Shown here: in pieces, positions 6,121-7,801 of the stretch
How the letters are laid out: every line of letters starts with the position of its first letter
How positions within the stretch are numbered: position 1 is the stretch's first letter
Source: DATKWV01 sp035529405
GTDB lineage: Bacteria > Planctomycetota > Phycisphaerae > Sedimentisphaerales > Anaerobacaceae
Assembly (NCBI GenBank): GCA_035529405.1
Contig: DATKWV010000190.1
Span: forward strand, 1 to 7,801
DNA length: 7,801 bases
Direction: 5' to 3'
Notes under the pieces: model-generated
Database searches by the model: none
The model's input: only the letters and a program-made list of their open reading frames with translations
What the model was told of the DNA's origin: nothing
Made by a program: the position numbers and the translations under genes

Positions 6121-7743
6121 ATGCACATCTTAAAAACCGCAATCACCATAGTAACAACTCTGATTGTTCCCTGTTTGGCGCAGAGCCAAAGTGCCATGTT
6201 GTCTGTGACGGTCCACGAACCCAACGATTCCGCTTCTGTGCCGTGTCGTGCCTGGGTCACCGCCGCCGGGCAACAGCTTTATAAGCCGCTGACCAAATCC
6301 TGCACACCATACGAAAAAGACCAGAGTTTCTCGTGCGACGGTTATTTCGTTATGACCGTGCCGCCGGGTGAAATTACCATCCACCTCGAACGCGGAAAGG
6401 AATACCTGCCTCTTGAGAAGGCCGTTTTCGTAAAGCCAAATCAAACAACTCACGTGGAACTGACGCTCGAGAGGTGGATTAACATGGCCCAGCGGGGCTG
6501 GTATTCCTGCGATATACACTGCCATTTCGGTGTTGACAACCTCACTATTCTCAGGCAATCAGCCCTGGCTGATGACATAAATTTTCAGCCCGTGTTGACA
6601 TTCTGGAACCACCAGAAAAATATCTGGACACGTGGCGTCACTCGGCCTGACACCTGGCCCCAATGGCCTTTAGGCCCGGCGTTCTATGCCGACGCCGAGC
6701 ATCTGATTACGCTGCGCAATCAGGAAATCGAGCGTATAGGCGGCCAGCCGTTTGAATCGCTCGGGGCCTTACACCTTTTAGGCCTGGCCGACCCGCTTGA
6801 AGTTCCTCCCGCGAAAAGCCCCTATCCCTGCGATGCGACTTTAGGCCAAAAGGCCAAAGATACCTCACCGCACTGCGTTATTGACACCGACAAACCCATC
6901 TGGGCCCAGAATGTCGTTGGTGTGGCTTTAGGGCTGTTCGATTCCGTTCAGCTTTGTCACAATCATTATCATAGAAACGCCACCCTGTCCATCTGCTGCG
7001 GAATGGTTCGTATCGACCCGGGCCTGCAGGGCGACCCTGACGAACTGTTCCATAGTACAAATCTTGCCTACTATCGCTTTCTGAACTGCGGTTTCAAGCT
7101 GGCAGCCACAGGCGGCACGGCCATGGGCGTTATGCCCGCACCGCTGGGATACAACAGAACCTATGCAAAGCTGGCCGGGCCTCTTACCGAAGCCAACTAC
7201 CTGCAGGCCATTCGTGCCGGCCGGACCTTCGCAACAAGCGGCCCTATGCTTATTTTGACCGTGAACGGTCTCGATACCGGTTCGACAATCGAATATTCCA
7301 CAAAAAAACCTCAGCCTGTTGCGGCAAAAGCACAACTACACAGTATCCAGCCTGTGGATTCACTGGAAGTGATCCATAATGGAAAAGTGGTCAAAACAAT
7401 TTCATTAAAAGATAAAATTCCATCACCTATTCTCGAACAGCAAATAGACTTCTCTTTAACCCCGCAGCACAGCGGCTGGCTTGCTGCAAGGGCAATTTTT
7501 ACCGCCCCTGACGGCCGGTTGCGCCAGGCGCACAGCAGCCCCGTTTACATTCTCGTCGATGACAAGCCCATCGCATTCAAACAAGACGCTGAATATATGA
7601 TTGACTGGATTGACAAGCTTATTGAGGTAAACAGAAGAAAGACGGGGTATAAGTCCCAAACCCAGCGTGACGAAGTCGAGGCCATCTTCAGAAAGCCAAA
7701 AAATATCTACGAAACAATCGCACAATCAGCAGCCGAACAATAA
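6121..7743 (+). CDS. Exported CehA/McbA-family PHP-like metallohydrolase
   Basis: A 540-residue protein resembling the CehA/McbA family, named after carbaryl esterases and related to PHP phosphoesterases; the substrate of this member is unknown. Residues 1-20 look like a signal peptide: MHILK, a hydrophobic stretch, and a likely cut after CLA. Residues ~26-118 look like a beta-sandwich. The metallohydrolase domain starts with RGWYSCDIHCH (126-136) carrying the H-x-H metal motif (His133, His135), then DDINFQPVLTFWNHQ (151-165), RNQEIERIG (199-207), IDTDKPIW (254-261), the His-rich CHNHYHRN (279-286), YYRFLNCGFKLAATGGTAMG (317-336) and RAGRTFATSGPML (365-377), all in family order. A second sandwich-like region follows (~380-480). 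ATG 6121 is chosen over a TTG at 6010 because it starts at the signal peptide and lies after the promoter; GGAAAA at 6112-6117 is a weak ribosome-binding site. Cysteine content is high for an exported protein. Confidence 0.85.
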   Translation: MHILKTAITIVTTLIVPCLAQSQSAMLSVTVHEPNDSASVPCRAWVTAAGQQLYKPLTKSCTPYEKDQSFSCDGYFVMTVPPGEITIHLERGKEYLPLEKAVFVKPNQTTHVELTLERWINMAQRGWYSCDIHCHFGVDNLTILRQSALADDINFQPVLTFWNHQKNIWTRGVTRPDTWPQWPLGPAFYADAEHLITLRNQEIERIGGQPFESLGALHLLGLADPLEVPPAKSPYPCDATLGQKAKDTSPHCVIDTDKPIWAQNVVGVALGLFDSVQLCHNHYHRNATLSICCGMVRIDPGLQGDPDELFHSTNLAYYRFLNCGFKLAATGGTAMGVMPAPLGYNRTYAKLAGPLTEANYLQAIRAGRTFATSGPMLILTVNGLDTGSTIEYSTKKPQPVAAKAQLHSIQPVDSLEVIHNGKVVKTISLKDKIPSPILEQQIDFSLTPQHSGWLAARAIFTAPDGRLRQAHSSPVYILVDDKPIAFKQDAEYMIDWIDKLIEVNRRKTGYKSQTQRDEVEAIFRKPKNIYETIAQSAAEQ

Positions 7744-7801
7744 TCACCACATTGCCAGCCCGGCGGTGCCCTCTATCATTGCCGAGCCTGCGAAGCAGAC
7801 C
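7744..7801 (-). CDS. Possible C-terminal codons of a convergent gene
   Basis: The last 58 bases are open on the minus strand in one frame that ends at a TGA abutting the stop of the upstream hydrolase gene and reads VCFAGSAMIEGTAGLAMW. The composition is protein-like, but 18 residues are too few to identify a family, and the frame is open by chance quite often at this length. No terminator hairpin is seen between the two ends. Confidence 0.2.
   Translation of the reverse strand, partial: VCFAGSAMIEGTAGLAMW

Noticed and set aside
6130..6558. Minus-strand open frame of 142 codons opposite the hydrolase gene
   Set aside because: Antisense shadow of the hydrolase frame without family features.

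Overview
The window reads as a bacterial chromosome segment with seven complete protein genes, one gene cut by the left edge (rmlD) and possibly the last codons of another at the right edge. There are no mobile elements, CRISPR arrays, tRNAs or rRNAs. Mid-range base composition, the style of the sugar-nucleotide enzymes, an exported CehA/McbA-type protein and a rpmI-rplT-pheS cluster without infC or pheT suggest a Planctomycetota member, perhaps Phycisphaerae. That assignment is inference from protein style, not a phylogeny.

Region 1 (1-1988, minus strand) is a deoxysugar operon: rmlA (nucleotidyltransferase), rmlC (3,5-epimerase) and rmlD (reductase, C-terminus off the window). The genes overlap by 4 and 8 nt and are driven by a near-consensus promoter (TTGACA, 17 nt, TAGAAT) at 2025-2053. 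Together they would make dTDP-L-rhamnose or a related sugar. The dehydratase rmlB is not in view. All three enzymes carry non-classical motif variants.

Region 2 (2186-4142, plus strand) diverges from region 1. It is gmd and fcl, overlapping by 8 nt, the complete two-step route from GDP-mannose to GDP-L-fucose. The 197-bp gap between regions 1 and 2 holds the rmlA promoter, a short palindrome and the gmd leader. The block as a whole supplies activated 6-deoxyhexoses for surface polysaccharide or protein glycosylation.

Region 3 (4188-5953, minus strand, convergent with fcl) is a translation operon: rpmI (L35), rplT (L20) and pheS. It starts from a clear promoter at 5995-6023. The 186-nt gap between rpmI and rplT is unusually long and can fold, on the transcribed strand, into three successive hairpins. 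One is a 13-bp stem with a single bulge. This is the best candidate in the window for an undescribed element, plausibly an L20-type autoregulatory RNA.

Region 4 (6121-7743, plus strand) is an exported, PHP-like CehA/McbA-family metallohydrolase with its own promoter back-to-back with that of rpmI. It has cysteines next to its predicted metal-binding histidines. Several start codons were moved inward from the longest reading frame (rmlA, gmd, rplT, cehA-like) on the basis of family alignment, ribosome-binding sites and promoter position.
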